From positions 885,769-949,768 of the forward strand of contig OY282457.1 in NCBI GenBank assembly GCA_958296235.1: 64,000 bases of DNA, given 5' to 3'. Source of the stretch: an uncultured Candidatus Binatia bacterium. Lineage in GTDB: Bacteria; Desulfobacterota; Binatia; Bin18. This document shows positions 28,031 through 36,256 of this stretch, piece by piece (position 1 is the stretch's first letter; each line of letters begins with the position of its first letter). The translations under genes and the position numbers were made by a program. The notes beneath the pieces are model-generated. The model did not search any database. It was not told where the DNA came from and saw only the letters and a program-made list of their open reading frames with translations.

Positions 28031-28169
28031 CCTTCGACTTCGCTCCGCTCAGGGGGAACGGGGCCCCCCGGTCGTCCTGAGCGTAGATGTCCAGGGTTGC
28101 GCCATCAATACGGACCGGCGGCCCCCCCCGGTCGTCCTGAGCGTAGCCCCGGAGGGGCGAAGTCGAAGG
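28031..28169. repeat. Dispersed palindromic repeat with direct copies
   Basis: A 13-bp perfect inverted repeat (28031-28043 with 28157-28169, CCTTCGACTTCGC) encloses two direct copies of a stretch beginning CCCCCCGGTCGTCCTGAGCG (about 28064 and 28124). This type of CTGAGCGAAGTCGAAGG element is common as an interspersed repeat in uncultured bacterial genomes. The gap 27943-28289 contains no gene I can support. Confidence 0.75.
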
Positions 28170-28289
28170 ACGCTCTGGGGGGGAGCCGGGTAAGGGAACT
28201 GGAACACCTGGCCCGTTCCTGGCAATAAAGATAGAGAAGAATACCAGGGCGGTTTCAGACACGTGGACCGAGGACCGGGCATACTTTTC

Positions 28290-28907
28290 GTGCGGACGCT
28301 GTTTTTCATTCTGTGTGTTGGAATAGCGCTCTGTGCCGGCGGCAGCGCTGGCGCTGAGTCAGACGGGCTGCCAACACACGGCCAGGAGAGCTTTCGCCTC
28401 GTAGACGAGGGCGGCAATTCCACGACCGATCTTGGCATAGACCCGCATATCGACCCGCTCCAAGTCGGCCTCGACCCGACGGCTATCGTTACCGCCCACA
28501 ATATCCTCGGATTCGTGTTTCAGCAGTCGGCAGCCGCCCGACAACTCTGGTTCATCTTTGCCGGAGTTGGCCTGGGGCTGCTGATTTTTTCTGCGGTTCT
28601 CGTCCGGCTCATTGACCGGCCCCGAACCGCCGCCGCTCTCCTGGCGCTCTGGGCGCTGGCCTTCAGCCTGTTCGCCTGTCTGCACTGGGCCGCCCTGGAC
28701 ACGGTTCAACAGCAGCGCCGACTCCTGACACGGCTGGTGCAACATGCGGCAGACCAGGCTGCTGCGCCAGATTTCCTCGGTCCTCTGGCGGCCACTCTCC
28801 AGCCCCTTTCCCGAGAGGCGCTGGCTGCCGCGCATCTCTGTCTGGACCTGCTGGTCTTGGGCACGCTGCTGCTCCTGTGGCGGCTCGGGAGGCGGAACAG
28901 AGTCTGA
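28290..28907 (+). CDS. Membrane protein of unknown function
   Basis: About 205 residues from the GTG at 28290; a GTG at 28263 is also possible. A signal-like segment (MRTLFFILCVGIALCAG) is followed by an exported loop of about 60 residues (DGLPTHGQESFRLVDEGG), then at least three hydrophobic helices (LWFIFAGVGLGLLIFSAVLV, TAAALLALWALAFSLFACL, AHLCLDLLVLGTLLLLWRL). No family is recognised. It is convergent with the flavin monooxygenase gene. Confidence 0.55.
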   Translation: MRTLFFILCVGIALCAGGSAGAESDGLPTHGQESFRLVDEGGNSTTDLGIDPHIDPLQVGLDPTAIVTAHNILGFVFQQSAAARQLWFIFAGVGLGLLIFSAVLVRLIDRPRTAAALLALWALAFSLFACLHWAALDTVQQQRRLLTRLVQHAADQAAAPDFLGPLAATLQPLSREALAAAHLCLDLLVLGTLLLLWRLGRRNRV

Positions 28908-28922
28908 TCGGTTCGTTGGCGC

Positions 28923-30155
28923 TCACAAGGCTGGGTTATCCAGCGGCAGGCCCACCCTGACCCGTCCGTGGGTCGCGCCGTTTACGTCCCACATATGGGT
29001 AAAATGACGGGTTGCCGTACAGATATCGCGATAGGCGCGCGCAATGGGGTTGTGCATATACACCCCGCGACCGCCGCCGGCATCCCAGATCAGGTTCGCG
29101 GCCTGGAAGGCCAGTTTGCCGGCGTAGGCACCCGCGGCGCGGTATTTTGCGCGCTGCTCGGGCGACGGCAGGTCGCCCGCTTCGATGATCTGCATGATCT
29201 CGTCACAGTTTCTGTGCAACAAGGCTTTGGCGGCTTCGACCGCCAGCGTCGCCTCTGAGATTTTCGTGTGTTGCAACACCTGCCCGTGCAGGCCCTGGCC
29301 GGACATGAGCCCGACCCGGCTTTTGACCTGCTCAATATAGTCGCGCACAATGCCCTCGGCGATCCCAACCGACGCGCTGGAGATGAGAATGCCAAACGTC
29401 ATATAGCTGGGCGAGCGGTAGAGCGGCGCACGATTGACCTTACGCCCCGGACTCGTCTCGCCGCCTTTCAGGTGGCGCAGCGGCAGCGTCATATGGGTCG
29501 GGATAAACACGCGGTCGGCGCGGACATCGTGACTGGCTGAGCCCCGCAGTCCAAGGGCGTCCCAGGTATCGAGAATCTCGAAGGCGCCCTGGGGCAAGAT
29601 AAAATAACGCTCTTCGGGCTTGCCGCCCGGTCCGTTTTCCACCAGAGCCGCAAACAGGCACCAGTCACAGCTCGTGACCCCACTCACGAACGGAAACTGC
29701 CCGGACAGCTCATACCCACCCCGGACCTTTCGGGCCTTGCCCAAAAGGGGAATGAGAATGCCGCTCAACAGATTTTGCGGACTCGTCCCCCAGACCGTTT
29801 CCTGGGCGCGCTCCGGCCACTGCGCAACCATGAAGTTATGTCCGATGTATTGGGCCAGACACCAGGCGGTTGAACCACAGCCGCTACCGACCGTCGTCAG
29901 AATATCGACCATACCGGACAGATGGGCCTCACACCCCCCATAGCGCGCGGGTTGGAGAATCCGGGCGAGACCGGCCGCCCGCAGCTCTTGGCGGGTTTCA
30001 TCCGGCAAGTGTCGGATGTCATCGGTATGCGGCGCGCGTTGGCGGAGAACGGGCACCAGCGCCTGAGCCCGGCGGACGAGTTCCTGGCGGGAGCCGGCCC
30101 GGGGAGAGCGCCTGCGACGCGGTTCCATTTTCGCCGTGGATATACGCTTGCTCAT
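28923..30155 (-). CDS. Acyl-CoA-dehydrogenase-fold flavin monooxygenase
   Basis: A 410-residue member of the acyl-CoA dehydrogenase fold most like the group D flavin monooxygenase oxygenase components (HsaA, p-hydroxyphenylacetate hydroxylase C2, DszC). The GCGSTAWCLAQYIGHNFMVA and GLRGSASHDVRADRVFIP segments are typical of that group. It would hydroxylate a substrate with reduced flavin from a separate reductase, none of which lies nearby. The ATG at 30155 has GAGGAGGACAGC upstream; the first 15 residues are very basic. Confidence 0.85.
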   Translation of the reverse strand: MSKRISTAKMEPRRRRSPRAGSRQELVRRAQALVPVLRQRAPHTDDIRHLPDETRQELRAAGLARILQPARYGGCEAHLSGMVDILTTVGSGCGSTAWCLAQYIGHNFMVAQWPERAQETVWGTSPQNLLSGILIPLLGKARKVRGGYELSGQFPFVSGVTSCDWCLFAALVENGPGGKPEERYFILPQGAFEILDTWDALGLRGSASHDVRADRVFIPTHMTLPLRHLKGGETSPGRKVNRAPLYRSPSYMTFGILISSASVGIAEGIVRDYIEQVKSRVGLMSGQGLHGQVLQHTKISEATLAVEAAKALLHRNCDEIMQIIEAGDLPSPEQRAKYRAAGAYAGKLAFQAANLIWDAGGGRGVYMHNPIARAYRDICTATRHFTHMWDVNGATHGRVRVGLPLDNPAL

Positions 30156-30226
30156 GCTGTCCTCCTCGTGTTGTGTATTGCATTGGAGCGGGGGGCGGGC
30201 AAGGGCGCGGGGGGCAATTACGGGCA

Positions 30227-30249
30227 GGGCAACCACAGGGGGTTGCCCC
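30227..30249. repeat. GGGCAACC palindrome, copy 1
   Basis: Imperfect palindrome GGGCAACC-ACAG-GGGGTTGCCC. Two further copies lie at about 33835 and 33898, all in intergenic positions. It is REP-like. The rest of the 200-bp gap 30156-30355 shows no gene. Confidence 0.75.
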
Positions 30250-30355
30250 TACACCAGCCACTATCCACTATTCTCCGGGTTGCCCCTCCTCCCTTGCAGG
30301 GGGACCGGCGGATAGGCTAGATTCGAGCCGCGACCACAAAAACAGGAGTACCCGC

Positions 30356-30973
30356 ATGACGACCACCACCATCACCCACTATTTTGATTATAAAAGCCCG
30401 TACGCCTACCTTGCCCAGGAGGAAACGTTCCAGCTCGAAAATGAGTTTGCTGTGACAGTAGACTTTCTGCCGCTGACGCTGGACATTCCCAAATTTCTGG
30501 GCTCTGCCGAGGTCGATGACGCTGGCAAAGTCATGACTGCGGAGCGGAACGCCCATCAGTGGCGGCGGGTGAAATACAGCTATATGGACTGTCGGCGGGA
30601 GGCCACGCGCCGCGGTCTGACGATTCGGGGACCCCGCCATATTTTCGACTCCGCGCTGAGCCATATCGGCATGTTGTACGCCAAACAACAGGGAGATTTT
30701 CGGCCCTACCACCAACTCGTGTATGAACGCTTTTGGAAACGCGAGCTGGCTATTGAGGACCCCCAAGTACTGAAGCGCGCGCTGGAAGAAGTCGGTATCG
30801 ATACCCAGGGGTTTCTCGATTACCTGAACGGCGACGGTCGCCGCGAGTTGGAGCGCATACAAGCCGAAGCCGAAAAGGCAGGCGTGTTCGGCGTCCCCAG
30901 CTATGTGGTCAACGGCGAACTGTTCTGGGGCGCTGAGCGCCTGGTTCGCGTACGCGAGCGACTGGCAGCCTAG
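30356..30973 (+). CDS. DsbA-fold 2-hydroxychromene-2-carboxylate isomerase-like protein
   Basis: A 205-residue kappa-class-GST/DsbA-fold protein. The active-site position is FDYKSPYAYLA, with a Ser and no CxxC, which fits HCCA isomerases (glutathione-dependent isomerisation in naphthalene-type degradation) rather than a disulfide oxidoreductase. The C-terminal cis-Pro motif is GVFGVPSYVVNGELFWG. The ATG has ACAGGAG upstream. It may work with thiol-linked aromatic breakdown alongside the GST gene, which is inference. Confidence 0.85.
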   Translation: MTTTTITHYFDYKSPYAYLAQEETFQLENEFAVTVDFLPLTLDIPKFLGSAEVDDAGKVMTAERNAHQWRRVKYSYMDCRREATRRGLTIRGPRHIFDSALSHIGMLYAKQQGDFRPYHQLVYERFWKRELAIEDPQVLKRALEEVGIDTQGFLDYLNGDGRRELERIQAEAEKAGVFGVPSYVVNGELFWGAERLVRVRERLAA

Positions 30974-31013
30974 CGCCCTGGGGCGAAGGCCGAGAAAGGA
31001 TTCCAGCGCCATT

Positions 31014-31520
31014 ATGGTCGTCCTTCTCGTCACACTATTGGCCCTCCTGTTCCTCTTCTATATCTGGTCCCGAGGACGCGAACAGACGCATAGCGTCCCG
31101 TCCTATTTCTTCAATGCGGTCAAAGTTTACGCCTTGCTTGGGGAGGAGGACGCCAAAGTCGCGGCCCGGGCCGCCGGCAAAATTGCCAGCCCTCGTCAGC
31201 GGAGCATGATGCTGGATTATCTGAACAGACGGACGTCCGAGCTGCTACTGGAAACAGCGGAACAGAACGCCGGCCAGAACCCCCTGGTGATCGTCGAGCG
31301 CCTCTTACAGCTCAAACAGGAGATGAGCCTCCAGGCCACGTCCACTGACGAGCGCGCGCCTGACCTCATCCCTGAAAAACAGTGGTTGCACGACCATAAT
31401 CAAGCCTATCTGCGAGCGCTGGGGCGGGGCGACCCAAGCGTCTTTGTTGCCCAGCATCCAGACCTGTTCTCCTCCCAGACCACCAAGCCGGTCACGGCCA
31501 GAAACGATGAAGCAGTCTGA
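31014..31520 (+). CDS. Single-span membrane protein of unknown function
   Basis: A 168-residue protein with an N-terminal membrane helix (VVLLVTLLALLFLFYIW) and a helical, charged cytoplasmic domain (ALLGEEDAKVAARAAGKIAS). No family is recognised. Its stop overlaps the MFS gene start by 14 bases, and the HCCA isomerase-like gene ends 40 bp upstream, so it is probably part of the same transcript. Confidence 0.6.
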   Translation: MVVLLVTLLALLFLFYIWSRGREQTHSVPSYFFNAVKVYALLGEEDAKVAARAAGKIASPRQRSMMLDYLNRRTSELLLETAEQNAGQNPLVIVERLLQLKQEMSLQATSTDERAPDLIPEKQWLHDHNQAYLRALGRGDPSVFVAQHPDLFSSQTTKPVTARNDEAV

Positions 31521-32778
31521 CCCCTCCCAGGCGCGCCCTGCCCTTGCCGCTCTTGCTCAACCTGCGGTGACGGTAGCCGCGGCACCCGCAGCGGCAGCCC
31601 CCACTCTGGCTCGGGCGACGCGGCCGCGCTGGCTGTTACTCGGTCTGGCGATGGCCATTATTTTCACCGATGCCGTGGGCTATACGGTTATCATCCCGGC
31701 GCTGCCGAGCTTTGTGGCAGAATTGGGCCTGGGAGAAACCCGCGCGGGTACGCTGTACGCCTCATACGGTTTGATTTCTCTGCTGCTCTACCTTCCCTTT
31801 GGTCTGCTGGTGGACCGCTGGGGCGAACGGCGGTGGCTGACAGTGGGGATGCTGACCCTGGGACTCGCCTCGCTCGGATTCTGGCAGGCCAGCGGATTCT
31901 GGGCCCTGCTCGGCTGCCGCGTCACGCAAGGCGTCGCCGCGTCCGCAACCTGGGCCGCGGCCCTCCCCCTCGCCGCCCGGCTGGCGACCACAGAGCGGCG
32001 TGGAGTGGAAATGAGCGTCCTGATGATGGCCTTCAGCATTGGCGTGGTGGCCGGGCCGGCCATCGGCAGTCTGGGTCAGGTCCGTGACCCCTTCCTGTAT
32101 TTTGCCGGGGCGCCGTTCGGCCTGGCCCTGTGCGTCTTTGCCCTGCTGCCGCGCGATGCTCCCCCCACCACTCCAGTCGTTGCCGGCTCTGTCGCTCCAG
32201 CCCTTTTCCGAGACGGCCTGCGGCGTGAACTCGTGTGCGCCTGCCTGGTGATTCTCGTCACCTGCGCCACGCTGGGAGCCATTGAGATACTGCTTCCGCT
32301 CCAATTCTCCCGGCTGGGCTGGACGCGCCATCATATCGGGCTGTTTTTTTCGGGCTGGGGTCTGGCCATGCTGATTATCCAGCCACTCATCGGCTGGTGG
32401 TCGGACCGGCGCGGGCGACGGGAACCTATCCAATTCGGCCTGCTTGCCGCGGCGGTCCTGACGCCCAGCCTGTTTGCCGCCCTTGATTCGGTCTGGCTGT
32501 TCCCCCTCGCCCTGGCGACAATTCTGGCCCTGTCAGCCGCCCTTGTCCCCACCCTGCCCCTGATGGGTGACTATCTCACCGAAGGGCAGTCCGGGAAAGC
32601 CTTTGGGTTTTACAATATGGCCTTCAGTCTGGGCATGGTGTTGGGACCGTGGTCAGGGGGCTATATCACCGAGCGCTTCGATGTACTCCGGGCCGCGGTC
32701 CTGATCAGCATTCCCCTGCTTGTCATGGTGCCGCTTGTGCCCTATTTGTTACGCCAGACACAGCCACGAAAGGGATAG
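31507..32778 (+). CDS. MFS transporter
   Basis: A 423-residue major facilitator superfamily permease with about 12 membrane helices after an Ala/Pro-rich cytoplasmic N-terminus of about 40 residues. The MFS signature loop between helices 2 and 3 reads GLLVDRWGERRWLT, and a second copy between helices 8 and 9 reads GWWSDRRGRRE. The pattern fits drug/metabolite efflux (DHA-type). It is followed after 3 bp by the 346-residue unknown gene, suggesting a shared role. Confidence 0.88.
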   Translation: MKQSDPSQARPALAALAQPAVTVAAAPAAAAPTLARATRPRWLLLGLAMAIIFTDAVGYTVIIPALPSFVAELGLGETRAGTLYASYGLISLLLYLPFGLLVDRWGERRWLTVGMLTLGLASLGFWQASGFWALLGCRVTQGVAASATWAAALPLAARLATTERRGVEMSVLMMAFSIGVVAGPAIGSLGQVRDPFLYFAGAPFGLALCVFALLPRDAPPTTPVVAGSVAPALFRDGLRRELVCACLVILVTCATLGAIEILLPLQFSRLGWTRHHIGLFFSGWGLAMLIIQPLIGWWSDRRGRREPIQFGLLAAAVLTPSLFAALDSVWLFPLALATILALSAALVPTLPLMGDYLTEGQSGKAFGFYNMAFSLGMVLGPWSGGYITERFDVLRAAVLISIPLLVMVPLVPYLLRQTQPRKG

Positions 32779-32781
32779 CCG

Positions 32782-33822
32782 GTGGCCCAGTTACAGTCTT
32801 CAACCTACGACCTGGCCGATATCGTCGCCGTCAATGACCTGTATCACCAACGCGGCTGGACGGACGGCCTGCCCATTCTTCCCCCCACGCAAGAACTCGT
32901 TCAGGCCTGTCTCGATGCGGCTGGCCTGGCGCCGAGCGCCGTTATTGGCGTTGAGTCCGTCCGACAACGCCCGATCAGCGCGGAGAAGGTCGCCATCAAT
33001 GCGGTGATGGCGGGCTGTCTGCCGGCCTATATGCCCGTCGTCGTCGCAGCGCTCAAAGCCATGTGCCAACCGGAGTTCAATCTGCATGGCAGCACGGCGA
33101 GCACCGGCGGCAGCGCCCAGTTTATTGTGGTCAACGGGCCTGTTCGACAGCGTATCGGGCTGAACGCCACCCATAATGTCCTGGGTAACAGCAGTCGGGC
33201 CAATGCCAGTATTGGCCGCGCCATCCGCCTCCTGCTCATTAACGTGCTGGGCTGTGTCCCCGGACAGCTCGACCGCTCAACCCTGGGCCATCCGGGCAAA
33301 TTCACCTTCTGTATTGCCGAAGACGAAGAAGACAGCCCGTGGACGCCCTTGGCGCAGCAGCGTGGCATTCCCGCCGGTACGTCGGCAGTTACCGTTATGG
33401 CGGGAGAGTCTCCGCGCCAAACCATGAACGAGTGGACCCGCGACCCGGCAGACATCGTTGAGACCTTTGCCGCGGAGATACGCCACAATATGTTGACCTA
33501 TTCGATCTGGGCCGGGAATTACGCCCTGATTATTCCCAAACAACTGCGCGACCTCATCGCGGCTGCCGGCTGGCAAAAGCGCGACATTCAGGAGTATGTC
33601 TCCCGTTCAGCCCGGGTTGTGCGCCGCGACTGGGCCACAGTGGGGAAACAGCAGATCGTCAACCTGGGCAAGGGAGCCGACCAGCGCTTCAGCGCCTTAC
33701 GCGCGCCGGACGATTTACTGGTAGTTGCCGCGGGTGGCCCGGCAGGTGGGTTTGGAGCTATTGTGCCGCCCTGGTTGGGCTCCCGGTCGCAGGCTGTGAC
33801 GCAGATCATCGAAACCCCATGA
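32782..33822 (+). CDS. Conserved-looking protein of unknown function upstream of the UGSC selenoprotein
   Basis: A 346-residue cytoplasmic protein starting at a GTG. Near the N-terminus RGWTDGLPILPPT is striking; then GSTASTGGSAQFIVVNGPVR and LNATHNVLGNSSRANASIGR, and near the C-terminus VAAGGPAGGFGAIVPPWLG. These Gly/Asn-rich loops look like a substrate or nucleotide pocket, but I do not recognise the family. It lies 3 bp after the MFS gene and 146 bp before the UGSC selenoprotein, the gap being filled by two palindromic repeats. Functional linkage to the selenoprotein is a guess from position. Confidence 0.65.
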   Translation: MAQLQSSTYDLADIVAVNDLYHQRGWTDGLPILPPTQELVQACLDAAGLAPSAVIGVESVRQRPISAEKVAINAVMAGCLPAYMPVVVAALKAMCQPEFNLHGSTASTGGSAQFIVVNGPVRQRIGLNATHNVLGNSSRANASIGRAIRLLLINVLGCVPGQLDRSTLGHPGKFTFCIAEDEEDSPWTPLAQQRGIPAGTSAVTVMAGESPRQTMNEWTRDPADIVETFAAEIRHNMLTYSIWAGNYALIIPKQLRDLIAAAGWQKRDIQEYVSRSARVVRRDWATVGKQQIVNLGKGADQRFSALRAPDDLLVVAAGGPAGGFGAIVPPWLGSRSQAVTQIIETP

Positions 33823-33834
33823 GCCCACGGAGCT

Positions 33835-33920
33835 GGGCAACCACAGGGGGTTGCCGGAACCAAAGAAGGCTGTAGCGTGGGCGTATGCCACGAAGCTGGG
33901 CAACCACAGGGGGTTGCCCC
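33835..33920. repeat. GGGCAACC palindrome, copies 2 and 3
   Basis: Two copies of the same GGGCAACC-ACAG-GGGGTTGCC palindrome as at 30227 lie at 33835-33855 and 33898-33920, in the gap between the 346-residue gene and the UGSC gene. Both are preceded by CGNAGCTG-like bases. They lie on the plus-strand transcript and could form hairpins. Confidence 0.75.
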
Positions 33921-33968
33921 TACGGGTGAGGGGGTTGCTGGAAGCCGCTATAGATAAGGAGGAAGGCT

Positions 33969-34511
33969 ATGACACTTCGTGTGCTTGATCCAACTTTTGA
34001 CGGCGACCAGGCGACCCAGGCGACCGTCTCTCGCCTGTCCACTCTGGCCGGCCGGACGGTCGGCCTGCTCGACAACGGCAAGCTCAATGTGGACACCTTG
34101 CTCGATCACCTCGAAGCCCTCCTGCGCTCACAGCACGGCGTCAGTACCGTCATCCGCCTGCATAAACCGGACGCCAGCCGGCCGGCTCCTGATGACGTGG
34201 CGCAAGGGTTCGCCGCGTGTGACGCAATCATTTCCGCGGTCGGTGATTGAGGCAGCTGTTCATCGTGCAGTTTGCACGATGCCCTGACCGCGGAAAAGGC
34301 GGGCGTCGCGGCCACCGCTATTATTACGGATCGTTTTGTCCCAACGGCCAAAGCCATGGCCACAGTCCAGGGCAGGTCCGATTATCCCTTTGCCGTTATC
34401 CCCCATCCCATTGCCAGCAATAGCGAGCAGACCCTGCGCGAGAAGGCCGCGGATGCCGTGCGGCAATGCGTCGAGATTCTGTTGCAAGGCGAGCCACAGG
34501 CCAATGCCTAG
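33969..34511 (+). CDS. UGSC family selenoprotein, in-frame UGA at 34248-34250 read as Sec
   Basis: A 180-residue protein if the UGA at codon 94 is read as selenocysteine. Both halves share one frame, and the join reads VGD-U-GSC-SSC-SLHD, the UGSC motif that names this seleno/cysteine protein family; U94, C97 and C100 form a redox-type cluster. The upstream half (TLRVLDPTFDG, GRTVGLLDNGKLNVD) and downstream half (VAATAIITDRFVPTAKAMAT) are both coding-like. A strong AAGGAGGAAGG precedes the ATG. A perfect hairpin (34261-34281) follows the UGA at the distance expected for a bacterial SECIS. A plain gene caller would split it into 33969-34250 and 34272-34511. Its stop overlaps the PLP decarboxylase start by 8 bases. 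The family's reaction is unknown to me; no selA, selB, selC or selD is in the window. Confidence 0.9.
34261..34281 (+). promoter_or_regulatory. Putative bacterial SECIS hairpin
   Basis: A perfect 9-bp stem (CATCGTGCA with TGCACGATG) capped by the 3-base loop GTT. The loop begins 19 bases after the UGA, and its first base is G; bacterial SECIS elements usually have a G within the first two loop positions and a loop roughly 16-37 bases from the UGA. The hairpin is in-frame coding sequence of the selenoprotein. Confidence 0.85.
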
Positions 34512-35937
34512 CCACCGCGGAGCGGGGTCTTTCCCGCTTGAGCCCTCAACTGACGAGATGCGTCACCTGGTTGACCAGGCGATGCAGTATATTACGGCCC
34601 ACATTGAGTCGTTGCCAGACCAGCCGGCGGCCAACACCGAAGGCGGAGCCGAACTCGCCCGCAGCCTGCGAGAACCCTTGCCCGAGCAGGGGCAGGCATA
34701 CTCCGAGCTTTTGCAGACGCTGTTCCAGACCGCCATCCCGCGCAGTTTCAACTGTGCCGGACCGGGCTATCTGGCCTACGTGCCCGGTGGCGGCATCTTT
34801 CATGCCGCGGTGGCTGACCTGATTAGTGACGCGGTGAATCGGTACGTCGGCGTCTGGGCCGCGGCCCCCGGCCTGGCCCAGCTTGAAGCCAATGTGGTGC
34901 GCTGGTTCTGCGCTATTATCGGCTATCCGGCCTCTGCCGGTGGGTTTCTGACCACTGGGGGCTCGCTGGCGAATTTCTCGGCTATTTTTACCGCCCGCCG
35001 TGAGCGCCTGCCCGATAATTTTCTGGACGGTATTCTCTACACCTCAAGCCAGACCCACCATTCAGTGCAAAAGGCGGCTCTGCTGGCCGGATTTCCCGCT
35101 CACAACGTGCGGGAGATTCCAACGGACGAGGACTTCCGCATCCGGCTCGACGCCTTGCAGCGCCACATTGCCGCAGACCGGCAGGCGGGTCTCACACCAT
35201 TTCTCATTCTCGGAAACGCCGGGACGACGAATACGGGCGCAGTAGACGACCTCACCGCCCTGGCCGATATTGCCCGTCAACACGGGCTCTGGCTGCATGT
35301 TGATGCGGCCTACGGCGGCTTCTTTATGCTGACCCAGCGTGGTCGGGCTCGCCTAGGCGGGATTGAGCGGGCGGATTCGATTACCCTTGACCCGCATAAG
35401 GGACTTTTTCTGCCCTTTGGCACCGGGTCTCTTCTCGTGCGGGAGCGCGCGGCACTCAAACGGGCGCATCAGGGTGAGGCAGCCGCCTATCTACCGACCA
35501 TGCAGGATGATCCCGACTGCGTGGACTTTTGCCAGATTTCGCCTGAGCTCTCCCGCGACTTTCGCGGGCTGCGCGTCTGGCTGCCCCTCAAGCTGCACGG
35601 CGTTCAGCCCTTTCGTCAGGCCCTGGACGAAAAACTCGATCTGGCCGTCTGGGCCACCGCCGAGCTCAAAAAAATCCCAGAGGTTGAAATCGTTGCCGAG
35701 CCGCAATTATCCATTGTCGCCTTTCGGCTGAACCGACCCGGCTTGGATACACCCGCTCTCAACGCACTGAATCACACCTGGCTGCAAGCCATTAATGCCC
35801 GCAAGCGGGTCCTGCTGACCGGCACGATGCTGGGCGATCTGTTTGCCATCCGTATCTGTGCCTTATGTTTTCGGACTCACCAGGACCGCATGGCAATGTG
35901 CCTGGAAGATATTCGGGCGGCCTGCCGAGCGCTGTGA
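34504..35937 (+). CDS. PLP-dependent aromatic-L-amino-acid decarboxylase family protein
   Basis: A 477-residue group II pyridoxal-phosphate decarboxylase (DDC/GAD/tyrosine decarboxylase type). The PLP lysine is K299 in ITLDPHKGLFLPFGTG, the PLP-stacking His is in SSQTHHSVQKAALL, and D267 lies in LWLHVDAAYGGFF. It would decarboxylate an aromatic or related amino acid; some homologues are amine-forming aldehyde synthases, so the product is not certain. The ATG at 34504 overlaps the selenoprotein stop, indicating translational coupling; a longer upstream frame lies in the selenoprotein gene and is rejected. Confidence 0.88.
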   Translation: MPSHRGAGSFPLEPSTDEMRHLVDQAMQYITAHIESLPDQPAANTEGGAELARSLREPLPEQGQAYSELLQTLFQTAIPRSFNCAGPGYLAYVPGGGIFHAAVADLISDAVNRYVGVWAAAPGLAQLEANVVRWFCAIIGYPASAGGFLTTGGSLANFSAIFTARRERLPDNFLDGILYTSSQTHHSVQKAALLAGFPAHNVREIPTDEDFRIRLDALQRHIAADRQAGLTPFLILGNAGTTNTGAVDDLTALADIARQHGLWLHVDAAYGGFFMLTQRGRARLGGIERADSITLDPHKGLFLPFGTGSLLVRERAALKRAHQGEAAAYLPTMQDDPDCVDFCQISPELSRDFRGLRVWLPLKLHGVQPFRQALDEKLDLAVWATAELKKIPEVEIVAEPQLSIVAFRLNRPGLDTPALNALNHTWLQAINARKRVLLTGTMLGDLFAIRICALCFRTHQDRMAMCLEDIRAACRAL

Positions 35938-35991
35938 GGGGGAACGAACCAAAGCGGAGTGGGAGCCTCGTTTAGGTCGTAGTTCAGTTTG

Positions 35992-36110
35992 CGTCGGCCC
36001 CCTCACCCCAGCCCCCTCTCCCAGCGGGAGAGGGATTCTTGTCTTCCCCTCTCCCCTGGAGGGAGAGGGTGGCCCTGAGCCTGTCGAAGGGCCGGGTGAG
36101 GGGGCCGACG
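35992..36110. repeat. Nested inverted-repeat (MITE/REP-like) element
   Basis: A perfect 17-bp inverted repeat (35992-36008 with 36094-36110) encloses two internal hairpins built from CCCTCTCCC/GGGAGAGGG and a copy of CTGAGCCTGTCGAAGG. The whole could form a cruciform. A 12-base direct repeat (AGCCTCGTTTAG) flanks it at 35964-35975 and 36203-36214. The 319-bp gap 35938-36256 contains no gene I can support. Confidence 0.75.
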
Positions 36111-36256
36111 GACCGCCTGGGGGCCGGCGACACAATGCACATCACACGTCGAGAGGGGTACTCCTCCGGCAGAGGGCAAGCACGATGGGAAACTAAACCC
36201 GTAGCCTCGTTTAGAGGAGCTTGACGAACCCCCAGGGTATAGGAGAGAGTAGACCC

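Noticed and set aside
29870-30355. Long N-terminal extension of the HCCA isomerase-like protein
   Set aside because: It runs through the monooxygenase gene on the other strand and the palindromic repeat; the DsbA-like fold starts at 30356 with its own binding site.
34336-34503. N-terminal extension of the PLP decarboxylase
   Set aside because: It lies inside the selenoprotein coding region in another frame and is Pro/Arg-rich nonsense.
34272-34511. Separate 79-residue protein starting at a TTG
   Set aside because: It has no ribosome binding site and is the second half of the selenoprotein, joined by the UGA within the UGSC motif.
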